From Methanosarcina barkeri str. Wiesmoor (GTDB lineage: Archaea > Halobacteriota > Methanosarcinia > Methanosarcinales > Methanosarcinaceae), in contig NZ_CP009526.1 in the NCBI RefSeq assembly GCF_000969985.1, forward strand, positions 930,001-994,000: a stretch of 64,000 bases of DNA. Reading direction: 5' to 3'. The position numbers and the translations under genes are program-made. Below are positions 1-9,042 of the stretch, piece by piece (positions within the stretch are counted from its first letter, which is position 1; each line of letters opens with the position of its first letter). The notes beneath the pieces are model-generated. The model was not told the origin of the DNA, did no database searches, and was given only the letters and a program-made list of their open reading frames with translations.

Positions 1-49
1 GTCTGTTAAGGATAGTGTTAATGACTTTGCTTTCTCCTTTTACTGGCAT
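1..49 (-). CDS. Start of an unidentified protein (partial, runs off the window)
   Basis: Only the first 16 codons are inside the window, reading MPVKGESKVINTILNR. The ATG at 49-47 follows a strong ribosome-binding site (GGAGG, 7 bases upstream), so the start is well supported. It lies 76 bp downstream of ilvC on the same strand and may be the last gene of that operon. The 'ILNR' ending vaguely recalls the start of nitroreductase-family proteins, but too little is visible to name it. Confidence 0.55.
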   Translation of the reverse strand, partial: MPVKGESKVINTILNR

Positions 50-125
50 TACTTCCCCTCCGGATTGAATTTTATACTTCCAGATTTATGAATTTTCTGT
101 CTACGGGTTGTCAATTACTGTAGAA

Positions 126-1133
126 TCAGTCGTCGTCAATCTCTCTGTTGAGCCAGGGAATGTTTGCACGGATCTGCTTTCCGACGACCTCAAGCTGGTG
201 TTCCTTTTCCTGGCGTTCCATGGCTTTGAGTACTGGGTGGTTAACCATGCCTTCAAGCACGAATTCCTTGGCAAATTCGCCATTCTGAATTCTTTTCAGG
301 GCTTCACGCATGGCTTCGCGGGACTCATCATTAATAATCCTGGGGCCAACGGTCATGCCACCGTATTCTGCAGTGTTTGAAACGGAGTGCCACATTCTCT
401 CAAGCCCGCCTTCATAGATAAGATCCACAATGAGCTTGACTTCATGGCAGGTTTCGAAATAGGCCATTTCAGGCTGGTATCCTGCCTCAACAAGTGTTTC
501 AAAAGCGGTCTTGATAAGAGATGAAAGGCCTCCGCACAGGTCAACCTGTTCTCCGAAAAGGTCGGTTTCGGTTTCTTCACGGAAAGTGGTTTCATAGACA
601 CCTGCTCTTGTTGCACCAATTCCTTTGACGTATGAAAGAGCAATTTCCCTTGCATTTCCGGTTGCGTCCTGGTAGACTGCAATCAGAGCCGGCACTCCGA
701 TGCCTTCGGTGTAGGTTCTTCTTACAATGTGACCAGGTCCCTTGGGAGCAGCCATGAAAACATCAACGTCTTTCGGGGGGACAATCTGGTTGTAGTGAAT
801 ATTAAAGCCGTGTGCAAAAGCAAGTGCGTTACCGGCTTCCAGATTTGGCGCAATTTCAGAGTAATAGACCGAGGCCTGGTTTTCATCCGGAAGGAGGATC
901 ATGATAACATCTGCAGCTTTTGCAGCTTCTGCCACAGTCATGACCTTCAGGCCATCATTCTCGGCTTTTGCCCAGCTTGAGCTGCTTTTTCTGAGTCCAA
1001 CAATAACATTGAGTCCAGATTCATGGAGATTACGGGCGTGAGCGTGACCCTGGCTTCCATAGCCCATTATTGCGATAGTCTTGTCCTTAAGTGCATCAAA
1101 AGTAGTTTCGTTATCATAAATTATCTTTGCCAT
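126..1133 (-). CDS. ilvC: Ketol-acid reductoisomerase
   Basis: This NADPH- and Mg-dependent enzyme converts acetolactate (or acetohydroxybutyrate) to the dihydroxy acid in valine and isoleucine synthesis. The 335-aa protein has the length of the short class I family. An N-terminal Rossmann domain carries GYGSQGHA at residues 24-31, followed by RKSSSS in the cofactor-selecting loop. The catalytic histidine is in FAHGF (about 108). The metal ligands are Asp191 and Glu195 in DLFGE, with further acidic residues in FETCHEV (about 227-232). The ATG follows a GGAG site 8 bases upstream. It is the third gene of ilvB-ilvN-ilvC, 295 bp after ilvN, so it may have its own promoter or an intercistronic processing site. 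Identification is secure. Confidence 0.97.
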   Translation of the reverse strand: MAKIIYDNETTFDALKDKTIAIMGYGSQGHAHARNLHESGLNVIVGLRKSSSSWAKAENDGLKVMTVAEAAKAADVIMILLPDENQASVYYSEIAPNLEAGNALAFAHGFNIHYNQIVPPKDVDVFMAAPKGPGHIVRRTYTEGIGVPALIAVYQDATGNAREIALSYVKGIGATRAGVYETTFREETETDLFGEQVDLCGGLSSLIKTAFETLVEAGYQPEMAYFETCHEVKLIVDLIYEGGLERMWHSVSNTAEYGGMTVGPRIINDESREAMREALKRIQNGEFAKEFVLEGMVNHPVLKAMERQEKEHQLEVVGKQIRANIPWLNREIDDD

Positions 1134-1428
1134 ATTAGATTCTCCTGATGAATTTTTTAGTTTTTGAGCAAAGCTCCTAATCTTTTTTGGGGAAGTATCT
1201 TAGGAAGTATAAATTGTGAGATCCGTTCGCTTCCCTGAGAATTAAGTTGACTTAAGTCGATTCTCAAGAAGTTGCTTTCTTCAGAAAGGGACAGCTTTTG
1301 AAGTTTCAGGAGATGCCTGAAAACCCAGGCCTACTTTTAATGAAGCTTTGGGGGTTCTAAAACGCTTCTGGCTGCCCCAATCTGTAAAAATAATTAAGCA
1401 GCTACCTTTCTTTACCTGTCCTTATTAT

Positions 1429-1914
1429 TTAAACCTTCTTTGGGCCACGAACCAGAGCAATCTTACCTGTCCGGACCATCTCCTTAATCCCGAACTGCCT
1501 GAGGAGTTTTTCAATTGCCTGAATTTTGGCTTCATCCCCGGTTACTTCAATAGTTATGGATTTAGGAGCTACGTCCACTATCCTTGCCCTGAAAATATTT
1601 GCAATCTGGATAATTTCGGTCCTCGCACTCACGTCGGCTGAAACTTTAATGAGGGCGAGTTCCCTTTCTACAGAGTCATCTCCTCCGATGTCCGAAACTT
1701 TGATCACATCAACGAGTTTGTTAAGCTGTTTTGTAACCTGTTCGAGCACATGGTCATCTCCATCAACTACTATAGTCATTCTGGAGGTTTTGGGGTCCTC
1801 TGTGACTCCAACAGCCAGGCTTTCGATATTGTATCCGCGTCTTGAAAAGAGCGAAGCCACCCTGGAAAGGACTCCAGACCTATTTTCCACAAGGACTGCC
1901 AGTGTATGTTTCAT
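1429..1914 (-). CDS. ilvN: Acetolactate synthase small (regulatory) subunit
   Basis: The 161-aa protein is the regulatory partner of IlvB and in this family confers valine feedback control. An ACT domain spans about residues 4-75 (starting [20 protein letters not shown], with the NIESLAVG segment). A C-terminal ALS small-subunit domain follows (about 80-158), including [13 protein letters not shown]. The ATG overlaps the ilvB stop by one base (TAATG), so translation is probably coupled and gives matched subunit amounts. The length is normal for the archaeal and bacterial family. The end is 295 bp before ilvC. Confidence 0.95.
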   Translation of the reverse strand: MKHTLAVLVENRSGVLSRVASLFSRRGYNIESLAVGVTEDPKTSRMTIVVDGDDHVLEQVTKQLNKLVDVIKVSDIGGDDSVERELALIKVSADVSARTEIIQIANIFRARIVDVAPKSITIEVTGDEAKIQAIEKLLRQFGIKEMVRTGKIALVRGPKKV

Positions 1915-3680
1915 TACTGTTCCTCCAGGTCGAGAACTCTATCAGTTTTTGCCGTACGCAGATTGGGCATAGCGCAGGGAGTGTCTGCATGCTCTTCAAT
2001 ATCAAGGATTTCGTTGATTGCAGCTCCTGCCGGCACCATAGGATAAACATTTGCCTCGCATTCAACAATCACTTCGACAACAGCAGGCCTACCTGAATTG
2101 ACAGCTTCTTCAATTGCAGGCCTTACTTCAGACGGCCTTTCCGCACGCAGTCCAAGAGCCCCATAGGCCTCAGCAAGTTTGACGAAGTCAACACTGCCCT
2201 TAATAAATGTCTGGGAATACCGTTTGTCATAGAACAGTTCCTGCCACTGTCTGACCATACCCAGATAACCATTATTAATGATCACAGAAACAACCGGAAT
2301 GTCGTTCTGGACTACAGTTGCAAGCTCCTGAGAGTTCATCTGGAAAGAGCCATCACCTGCAATGTTAATAACCGTTTTATCCGGCTTGCCAACTTTTGCT
2401 CCTATGGCTGCAGGGAAACCGTAGCCCATTGTGCCAAGACCGCCTGATGTAATGAAAGTGCGGGGTTTTTTATACTTGAAGAACTGAGCAGCCCACATCT
2501 GATGCTGCCCGACCTCAGTAACTATAATTGCGTCCTTGCAAGCCTCAGATATTTGCTCGATGACAAACTGAGGCATTATGACATCAGATGACATCTGTTT
2601 ATAGGTAAGTGGATATTCCTTCTTCCACTGTTTTATCTTTTCAAGCCATGCTTCGGATTTGCAGCACTTGATATATTTATTCAGGGACTTAAGTACCTGT
2701 TTTGCGTCTCCGACGATTGGGATCTGGACATTTACGTTCTTTGAGATCTCAGCAGGGTCGACATCGATGTGGATAACCCTTGCATTGGGGGCAAAGGACT
2801 CGAGCTTTCCGGTCACACGGTCATCGAACCTTGCGCCCACGGCAATAATAAGATCAGATTCCTGGATAGCGTAGTTTGCAGACTTGGTCCCGTGCATTCC
2901 AAGCATCCCAACATGCAGTGGGTGTTCAGTCGGAATTGCACCAATTCCCAGGAGAGTAGTCGTAACCGGAGCATTAATTGTCTCAGCCAGCTCTACAAGC
3001 TCAGCGCTGGCATTAGAACTTATCACACCGCCACCTGCGTATATAATAGGCATGCAGGAATTTGCAATTTCCTCGGCGGCTCGTTTGATCTGCTGGGTGT
3101 TGCCTTTGTAAGTTGGCTTATATCCTCTAAGCTCTACTTTGTCAGGATAGTAAAAGTCGATCTCCGCGTTCTGTACATCCTTTGGAAGGTCAATTAATAC
3201 CGGGCCAGGCCTTCCGGTAGAAGCGATATGGAAGGCTTCTTTTACGATTCTCGGGAGTTCGTTTGCATCCTGTACGAGGTAGTTGTGCTTGGTAATGGGC
3301 TGGGTAATTCCCTTAATGTCGGCTTCCTGGAAAGCATCGTTACCTATCAGGAAGGTCGGTACCTGTCCTGTTAAGGCTACAATAGGTACTGAGTCCATAT
3401 ATGCAGTAGCAATTCCTGTTACCAGGTTGGTTGCTCCGGGACCTGAGGTAGAAACACAGACCCCGGTCTTTCCAGTTGCACGGGCGTACCCGTCCGCAGC
3501 ATGAGCTGCTGCCTGTTCGTGACGCACAAGTATATGGCGCAGATTCGAATCATAAATTTCGTTATAGAAGGGGATGATTTGCCCTCCTGGATATCCGAAG
3601 ATGGTGTCAACACCTTCTTCTTCCAGGCACTTAATCAGAGCCCTTGCGCCATTAACTTTTTCTGTTGACCCGGTTGTCAT
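1914..3680 (-). CDS. ilvB: Acetolactate synthase large (catalytic) subunit
   Basis: This TPP-dependent enzyme condenses two pyruvates, or pyruvate and 2-oxobutyrate, at the first common step of valine, leucine and isoleucine synthesis. The 588-aa protein has the three TPP-enzyme domains in order. The catalytic Glu is in [12 protein letters not shown] (Glu55). The central FAD-binding-type domain holds HIDVDPAEI. The C-terminal TPP motif begins [11 protein letters not shown] (about residue 441) and ends INNGYLGM. The ATG follows AAGGAG with 7-base spacing. It lies 285 bp downstream of the citramalate/isopropylmalate synthase gene on the same strand. The gap is AT-rich and probably holds its own promoter. 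Confidence 0.97.
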   Translation of the reverse strand: MTTGSTEKVNGARALIKCLEEEGVDTIFGYPGGQIIPFYNEIYDSNLRHILVRHEQAAAHAADGYARATGKTGVCVSTSGPGATNLVTGIATAYMDSVPIVALTGQVPTFLIGNDAFQEADIKGITQPITKHNYLVQDANELPRIVKEAFHIASTGRPGPVLIDLPKDVQNAEIDFYYPDKVELRGYKPTYKGNTQQIKRAAEEIANSCMPIIYAGGGVISSNASAELVELAETINAPVTTTLLGIGAIPTEHPLHVGMLGMHGTKSANYAIQESDLIIAVGARFDDRVTGKLESFAPNARVIHIDVDPAEISKNVNVQIPIVGDAKQVLKSLNKYIKCCKSEAWLEKIKQWKKEYPLTYKQMSSDVIMPQFVIEQISEACKDAIIVTEVGQHQMWAAQFFKYKKPRTFITSGGLGTMGYGFPAAIGAKVGKPDKTVINIAGDGSFQMNSQELATVVQNDIPVVSVIINNGYLGMVRQWQELFYDKRYSQTFIKGSVDFVKLAEAYGALGLRAERPSEVRPAIEEAVNSGRPAVVEVIVECEANVYPMVPAGAAINEILDIEEHADTPCAMPNLRTAKTDRVLDLEEQ

Positions 3681-3965
3681 TATTTAACTCCTTTTTATTT
3701 CTTAATGGTGATTTAACTGGGGACTCACCTGAAGATGAGTACATTTCCAGTAAGGGTGTGTTCATTAGAAATATTTATCTCTCACACTCACATTTTTTCG
3801 TTATTAATTCTGTAAATATATCATAATCAATCATGTATATATGGATAAGGTTTTTCCTGATCCAGAAATATCAGCATTGCGTGATTTCAAGAATTTTTCC
3901 AGCAGGAAAAAGAGAAGAGGACAGAGAAGCCCTCCTGATAAATTTTTAAGTTCATTCTTTTGAAA

Positions 3966-5453
3966 TCACTCAGCCCGGATAAGGCGGTTCATGCCGTTCA
4001 TTACAGCTTCTACGGAGGCCATAATTATGTCCGTCCTGGCTCCGCTTGCGGTAACTTCTTTTCCATCCTTGGAAAGTTTTACCCTTACTTCAACAAGGGC
4101 ATCGGTTCCGCCAGTGATCGAGTCTACATGATACTCTTCAAGGATAATATCTTCCGCACAGGAACGTACAGCTCTCCGGATTGCGTTGATTACAGCATCT
4201 ACAGGCCCGTTTCCGATTCCTGCCTGTACAATAGCTTTATCTTTTACGTTAAGTTTTATCGATGCCGTTGGAGTCACACGGTTTCCTGACACAATGGTAA
4301 ACTCTTCCATTTTTACCAGAGGTTCCTTGTAAATATCAAGTACGTTTTCTGCAATGGTGTGCAGGTCAGCATCAGTTACGTGTTTTCCCTGGTCACCCAT
4401 TTGCTTGACCCGGTTGAAAATTTCTTCGGTCTGGGCATCGTCAGCTACAAGCCCCATTTCCTTTAAGGCAAGAGTAATCGAGCTGCGTCCTGCATGTTTT
4501 CCAAGTACGATCTGACGCTGCCTTCCGATATATTCTGGGGTCATCGGCTCATAGGTTGCCTTATCGGCAAGAAGGCCGTGAACATGGATTCCTGCTTCGT
4601 GAGTGAATGCGTTTCCACCTACAAGAGCTTTATTTGGTGATACGGGAATTCCTGTAAGCCGGCTTACAAGCCTTGAAGTCCGGTAGATCATCTCATGTTT
4701 GATACCTGTATTATACTTGTAGAGCCATTCCAGGCTCGTTACTACTTCTTCAAGGGATGCGTTTCCAGCTCTTTCACCTAACCCATTAACTGTTACATGG
4801 GCCTGTTTTGCCCCTGCAGCCAGGGCAGCAACCGTGTTCGCAGTTGCAAAACCGAAATCATTGTGACAGTGAATGCTAAGAGGAGCTTTCAGTGAAGAAG
4901 ACAGGTCCCGGAAAATTTTGGTTGTCCTTTCAGGTACCAGAAGGCCTACAGTATCGCAAAAGCATAACCTGTCAGCGCCTGCATCTATTCCGTCGGCATA
5001 GATGGTCTTTAGAAACTCAGGGTCTGCGCGCGAGGCATCTTCCCCGCTCAATTCCACAATCAGGCCGTGGTCCTTGGCATACTCAATTACATCAACTGCG
5101 ATCTGCCTTACTGCATCCCGACCCTTTTTGATTTTCGTCTTTATATGAAGGTCTGAAACAGGTGCTACAAGGTGGATAGAGTCAACATCACATTCCAGAG
5201 CACGGTCAACATCGGACTTTACGATCCTGCAGTAGCTGCAAATTTCAGCGTTAAGCCCTGCATTTGCAACAGCTCTGATAGATTCCCTTTCACCTTTGGA
5301 AGTGATTGCAGAACCGGCCTCAATTATTGAGACCCCCATTTCATCAAGCGCTCGGGCGATTAAAAGCTTCTTGTCCTTTGTAAGGGCAACGCCAGGTGTT
5401 TGTTCACCGTCTCTCAAAGTAGTATCCAGAAAGCGGACATTTTCGAATAATAT
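3966..5453 (-). CDS. cimA: (R)-citramalate / 2-isopropylmalate synthase family protein
   Basis: This enzyme condenses acetyl-CoA with a 2-oxo acid. Family members are citramalate synthase (pyruvate; isoleucine route) or isopropylmalate synthase (leucine). An HMGL-like TIM barrel carries RDGEQTPGV at its N-terminus, the metal-binding HCHNDFG and NGLGERAGNASLEE. A C-terminal LeuA-type dimer domain follows (about 350-480). EAGSAITSKGERE and LECDVDSIHL resemble, from memory, the Methanocaldococcus CimA, so cimA is preferred over leuA. No ATG, GTG or well-placed TTG start exists. The TTG at 5417 would delete the conserved FLDTTL strand before RDGEQ. The reading frame continues upstream through that strand to a TGA at 5462-5460, with a GAGGG site at 5461-5457. 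An ATA (5453) or ATT (5456) start is therefore likely. Confidence 0.8.
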   Translation of the reverse strand: MLFENVRFLDTTLRDGEQTPGVALTKDKKLLIARALDEMGVSIIEAGSAITSKGERESIRAVANAGLNAEICSYCRIVKSDVDRALECDVDSIHLVAPVSDLHIKTKIKKGRDAVRQIAVDVIEYAKDHGLIVELSGEDASRADPEFLKTIYADGIDAGADRLCFCDTVGLLVPERTTKIFRDLSSSLKAPLSIHCHNDFGFATANTVAALAAGAKQAHVTVNGLGERAGNASLEEVVTSLEWLYKYNTGIKHEMIYRTSRLVSRLTGIPVSPNKALVGGNAFTHEAGIHVHGLLADKATYEPMTPEYIGRQRQIVLGKHAGRSSITLALKEMGLVADDAQTEEIFNRVKQMGDQGKHVTDADLHTIAENVLDIYKEPLVKMEEFTIVSGNRVTPTASIKLNVKDKAIVQAGIGNGPVDAVINAIRRAVRSCAEDIILEEYHVDSITGGTDALVEVRVKLSKDGKEVTASGARTDIIMASVEAVMNGMNRLIRAE

Positions 5454-5510
5454 AATCCCTCAGTATTTTTTTTATTGAGATAGTTTCTTCGCAATACAGG
5501 AAAATAATAT

Positions 5511-5520
5511 CTATATAATA
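5511..5520 (-). promoter_or_regulatory. TATA-box promoter candidate for the cimA-like gene
   Basis: On the minus strand the sequence TATTATATAG lies here, in a very AT-rich stretch. An archaeal start site about 25 bases downstream would fall near 5490, giving a leader of about 40 nt before the proposed non-ATG start. This is inferred from sequence only. Confidence 0.4.
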
Positions 5521-5679
5521 CTTGTCATTTTATAATATTATGTCCTATTTTGCAAGCTCCAATCTATTAATACAAATATTACATATATTTTTCTCAGGAA
5601 CCCGGCTTTTTCAGGAAGGTATCCAAATTTACGCCGTGGTTCTCTGAAACTTTTCCTCAATAGGTAGACCATAGTATTT

Positions 5680-5697
5680 TTAGTTTCCAGTTAACAA
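5680..5697 (+). repeat. Left copy of an 18-bp direct repeat bounding the AT-rich island
   Basis: TTAGTTTCCAGTTAACAA occurs here and again, identically and in the same orientation, at 8795-8812. The left copy directly precedes the ATG of a broken integrase fragment. The pair encloses two AT-rich membrane-protein genes, which fits an element boundary (att-like or a shared upstream sequence). Confidence 0.6.
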
Positions 5698-6003
5698 ATG
5701 AAGAAACCTATACTGTTAATCTGGTATCAACTCAATTATACCATCATAGGTAACCAGAAAATCTTAACGAACTACTTAAGAAAGTGCAAAGCCGATGGAC
5801 TTGAAGAAGCAACCATCGCAACGGCTGAAGCTACCTCACACCATTTATTAATTGTTGTGGTGATAAGGATCTACAAACACTTACACCAGATGACATATAC
5901 GACTACTCGGATTTTATAGATAACTACAAACGGACAACTAAAGTCGGTAAAGTTATTAAGTACTCACCATTCACAAAACAGCGGATCAAAATGGAGCAGA
6001 CCT
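5698..6003 (+). pseudogene. Broken tyrosine recombinase (integrase), N-terminal fragment
   Basis: From the ATG at 5698 the frame reads NQKILTNYLRKCKADGLEEA followed by TIATAEATSHHLL. This is the pattern of the core-binding (SAM-like) domain of XerC/D-type phage integrases. Near 5850 a frameshift is needed to continue in the next frame, which reads INCCGDKDLQTLTPDDIYDY and runs to a TGA at about 6003. The catalytic domain with its Arg and Tyr residues is absent. The gene is therefore frameshifted and truncated and is probably the remnant of the element that brought in the following genes. Assignment is by motif pattern, without a database search. Confidence 0.6.
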
Positions 6004-6203
6004 GAAAATCAGTTTCTTGTGAAATCGTGTTTCCGTATATGCTTTTACTCTAACTAGATGGGCTAATGGGAGTGGAAACTTGTGTATTCCTATATTAATA
6101 GAACAACCGAGTTTAAAAAACAAGTAAGTATGCATTCATAATAAAATAGAAAAAGTTAATAATAAAAAGATTCAATTGGTCCTAATTTAGAAGGATTGAA
6201 CTT

Positions 6204-7064
6204 ATGGACATTACTCCAACCTTAGATGAAATAACCAGATGCATAAATTATTTTTTAACATTTCCTATTCCAGAAAAACTTTACCTTTTTTTAGGAATAT
6301 GGTACCCTTACCTTATTACATTTCTTCTTATTGCTATAGTATTTTATTTTATTAAACGCTCACTTACATTTAGATATTATATTGATGGTGATTACATCAT
6401 ACTCAAAATTGTTTTTGTTTTTCTTTTGGCGAGTGTTGTTTTTGTGCCATTATGCGGTATGAATTTACTCATGCCTAATATACCGTGGGCGATTATATTT
6501 ACATTCGGTTTCTTATTATTAACAATTTTTCTAATTATATTCAGTTTCTTCTACCATGGTATTATTCCCGATTATTTCCACTTATCTGAAGATAAACCAT
6601 TGTTCATACACGATATATTTATACCAATAGCAAAGGTTACTTCTTTATTATTTGTTTTTTGTCTTATACTCTCCGGCGTATTAGCTATAACATCCTATGA
6701 TGGAACTCTAAAAATTGGACATATATCTTATGATACTGATTCAGAGTATAAAATAGGACATCTAGTTGATATTCCTGTAAAAATGGGAGGGCCTGATACA
6801 GGATTGCTTATAACATTATCGAGTGAAAAGCCTGGGACCTTAAAAGGAATATCTTCTTTAAATTTGAGTTCAAGTGATTCAAATAATCAAATAAATAATA
6901 CATTAAAATCTAATGGCTGTTTGACTGGGAAAGCAATTGATGCAGGAGAATATAAAATTGATATTAACACAACTTCGTTAGATCCTGGATATTATAATTT
7001 AAGACTCGAGAATGCTAAATATAAGCAAATAAACTCAGTAAAGACCTTCTATTTATCAAAATAA
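6204..7064 (+). CDS. Unrecognised membrane protein with C-terminal extracytoplasmic domain
   Basis: I do not recognise the family. The 286-aa protein has four predicted membrane segments at about 34-50, 65-85, 93-117 and 141-163. A roughly 120-residue soluble tail follows, rich in Ser, Asn, Gly and beta-branched residues (ending GYYNLRLENAKYKQINSVKT). It looks like a beta-sandwich (Ig-like) domain, probably outside the cell. The ATG follows AAGGA at 8-base spacing. Codon use is far more AT-rich than the flanking housekeeping genes, and a broken integrase lies 200 bp upstream, both suggesting transfer. It is 24 bp ahead of another membrane gene on the same strand, so the two probably act together. 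Confidence 0.75.
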   Translation: MDITPTLDEITRCINYFLTFPIPEKLYLFLGIWYPYLITFLLIAIVFYFIKRSLTFRYYIDGDYIILKIVFVFLLASVVFVPLCGMNLLMPNIPWAIIFTFGFLLLTIFLIIFSFFYHGIIPDYFHLSEDKPLFIHDIFIPIAKVTSLLFVFCLILSGVLAITSYDGTLKIGHISYDTDSEYKIGHLVDIPVKMGGPDTGLLITLSSEKPGTLKGISSLNLSSSDSNNQINNTLKSNGCLTGKAIDAGEYKIDINTTSLDPGYYNLRLENAKYKQINSVKTFYLSK

Positions 7065-7088
7065 AATAAGAATTATTGCAGAGTGTAA

Positions 7089-8468
7089 ATGATATTTGAT
7101 ATTACAACTTATGCTTTAATTGCTGGTCTATGTCTAACTTTTGGTCAGTATTTTAACGATGACGACGACCTAGTGAATATAAAAATGAAAAATATTCTCA
7201 AACAAAGTGTACACTTTAATTATTTCTATATAAAAAACGTCTGTCAAATATTTATTGATATATTTGATAATCTTTACTCCGATACCCTCAAATATCCCAC
7301 AATTTCTAATTTTTTATGGAGTTCTATTTTTATTTGTTGGGGAGTTGTATTTTTATTTACCTTGTTTGGATATACCCTAAAATACACAAACACAATACAG
7401 GTTTTATCATTTAGTTCAGTATTTGGTCTTCTCTTTGTTATTTTAAGTATATTTGGTGGTCCTATCGGATTTAAAGAAAGCATCCTTACCCTTGATAATT
7501 TATATGATCATTTAACATATTCTATAAAGTATAAATTAAAATTAAAAAATAACCCTTATAGCGAATATCAAAATGAAAAGATTTCTTTAAAAAAATGTGT
7601 TTTTGCCAGTATGTGTTGGGCAATAGGTTTTGCTATCTTTTTTGTAGCAATGGGTATAATTATTCAACTAACTCCCAAATCATTAATAACAAGTGGCGGG
7701 TTTCCCGATATGCCCCTCCTCCATTTTGGGTATTCTGAATTTATAACATTTTATGGTTTAATCAGTTTAATACTCATTATCATTGTATTTTTCCCTACAG
7801 CTTATATGTATATTGTTTTCTCAGCTATGGAAAAATACAAATCATTTTTTAAAATTTCACCATTGGTTGTAATAATAAGTTCATTTATTACAATTGTACT
7901 ATGGTCTTTACTCAAACATGATTTAATATTTCCACTTTTAAAAGATAATAATTTATATGAACTCGTTCCGTTTTTCTTTCTAAATGTACTTACCGATTCT
8001 CTTAGTATATTGGAAACCCGCTATATGCTAAACAAAGCAATATCAGGATCTAGAAAAACATTAGTTTTATTTTTATCTTTAGATTTATTAGCTTCAAGTC
8101 TTATTTATCTTATCGTACCAATGTTAAATGGTGATTTAACTCTTTTTTTAGATGCTATTTCTTTCAATGGAAAAATGGCATGGGTAGGAATATTTTATTG
8201 GTCAAGTTTATTTACATCTCTTCTTTTCTATTTATACATATTAGGATTTTTTATATTACATATACTCTACAAGTGTAGCAATAATAAATATTTTGTAAAT
8301 AAACCAAACAAGTGGTTAGGGATAATTCTATTTTTAATAGTTACCACTGTTTATTTAATTCCAACAAAATTTGGTTTTGTCTTTCCAATATTACTACTAA
8401 TCACTTTTTTAATGCTGCTGAGTTTAGTTATAATAATAAAATCCAAAAAATTAAATTTCAATAGTTAA
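7089..8468 (+). CDS. Unrecognised multi-pass membrane protein
   Basis: The family is not recognised. The 459-aa protein has roughly eight to ten hydrophobic segments. Clear ones lie at about 75-95, 103-123, 172-193, 218-238, 325-346, 362-388 and 404-447. An aspartate-rich stretch, FNDDDDL, sits near residue 22, and a polar, charged loop of about 45 residues lies near 125-170. The segment LTDSLSILETRYML near 310 is the most motif-like part. It starts 24 bp after the preceding membrane gene with only a weak ribosome-binding site, consistent with coupling. Base composition is strongly AT-rich. No catalytic motif, P-loop or transporter signature could be seen, so no function is proposed. Confidence 0.75.
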   Translation: MIFDITTYALIAGLCLTFGQYFNDDDDLVNIKMKNILKQSVHFNYFYIKNVCQIFIDIFDNLYSDTLKYPTISNFLWSSIFICWGVVFLFTLFGYTLKYTNTIQVLSFSSVFGLLFVILSIFGGPIGFKESILTLDNLYDHLTYSIKYKLKLKNNPYSEYQNEKISLKKCVFASMCWAIGFAIFFVAMGIIIQLTPKSLITSGGFPDMPLLHFGYSEFITFYGLISLILIIIVFFPTAYMYIVFSAMEKYKSFFKISPLVVIISSFITIVLWSLLKHDLIFPLLKDNNLYELVPFFFLNVLTDSLSILETRYMLNKAISGSRKTLVLFLSLDLLASSLIYLIVPMLNGDLTLFLDAISFNGKMAWVGIFYWSSLFTSLLFYLYILGFFILHILYKCSNNKYFVNKPNKWLGIILFLIVTTVYLIPTKFGFVFPILLLITFLMLLSLVIIIKSKKLNFNS

Positions 8469-9042
8469 TTTATCAAAAATTAACGCGCGATTGAAAATGT
8501 CTATCGTCTTACCAAAAACTTCTACCGTGTTTTACTCTTTGTGACTCTAGGTAAAGCTTCATATTCAACCTGCTATTTTTCCTAAATTAGACTTTGAATA
8601 TACAGCCTGCTTCTGTGTTACTTCAGTAAGAGCCTATCCGAAAATTGTTGTAATTTACTTTGAGGATTGCCCTGACTTGAGGATTGCCCTGACATTGAGT
8701 ATGTGTTAATAACAGTTTTATTTTATTCTGAAAATTATGACAATTTTTTTCAAGTCGTTGTAAATCTGTGAGGTAAACAATATAGATAATTATATTAGTT
8801 TCCAGTTAACAACGTATTCTACTTTAAAAGGAATAATCTCTTTCTATGATCAATTCTTCAAAACATTAAAAATAAATATAGTAAAGAAGTTAGGGAAAAA
8901 AGAGAAAAGTAGGAGAAAAGAAGAAAAAGAAGAGAAAAAATGAGAAAATGATAAAACTGCAAGAGTTTTTCCCGCAACACAAAAAGCAAAGTGTATGCGA
9001 CTCTTGCGTAAAATTACCTATTGCAGTTACTTCAAAAGGGCT
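8469..9042. other. Intergenic region after the island, with remnants
   Basis: No gene is seen. A direct duplication of GAGGATTGCCCTGAC lies at about 8661-8693. The sequence GAGCCTATCCGAAAA near 8631 resembles insertion-sequence ends but has no partner here. The right 18-bp repeat is at 8795-8812. A purine-rich run of about 75 bases (8875-8950) reads as a pyrimidine/T-rich tract downstream of the minus-strand peptidase gene and may serve as its transcription end. Confidence 0.4.
8795..8812 (+). repeat. Right copy of the 18-bp direct repeat
   Basis: This is identical to 5680-5697 and in the same orientation. Sequence after it (AACGTATTCTAC) no longer resembles the integrase fragment that follows the left copy. 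Confidence 0.6.

Noticed and set aside
5411-5440. Programmed +1 frameshift (CTT TGA) linking an ATG mini-ORF to the cimA-type gene
   Set aside because: The conserved FLDTTL codons are in the same frame as the gene body, so no frameshift is needed; the ATG frame is incidental.
8628-8760. Complete insertion sequence near 8.7 kb
   Set aside because: One end-like sequence (GAGCCTATCCGAAAA) is present, but no matching inverted end or transposase frame could be found.
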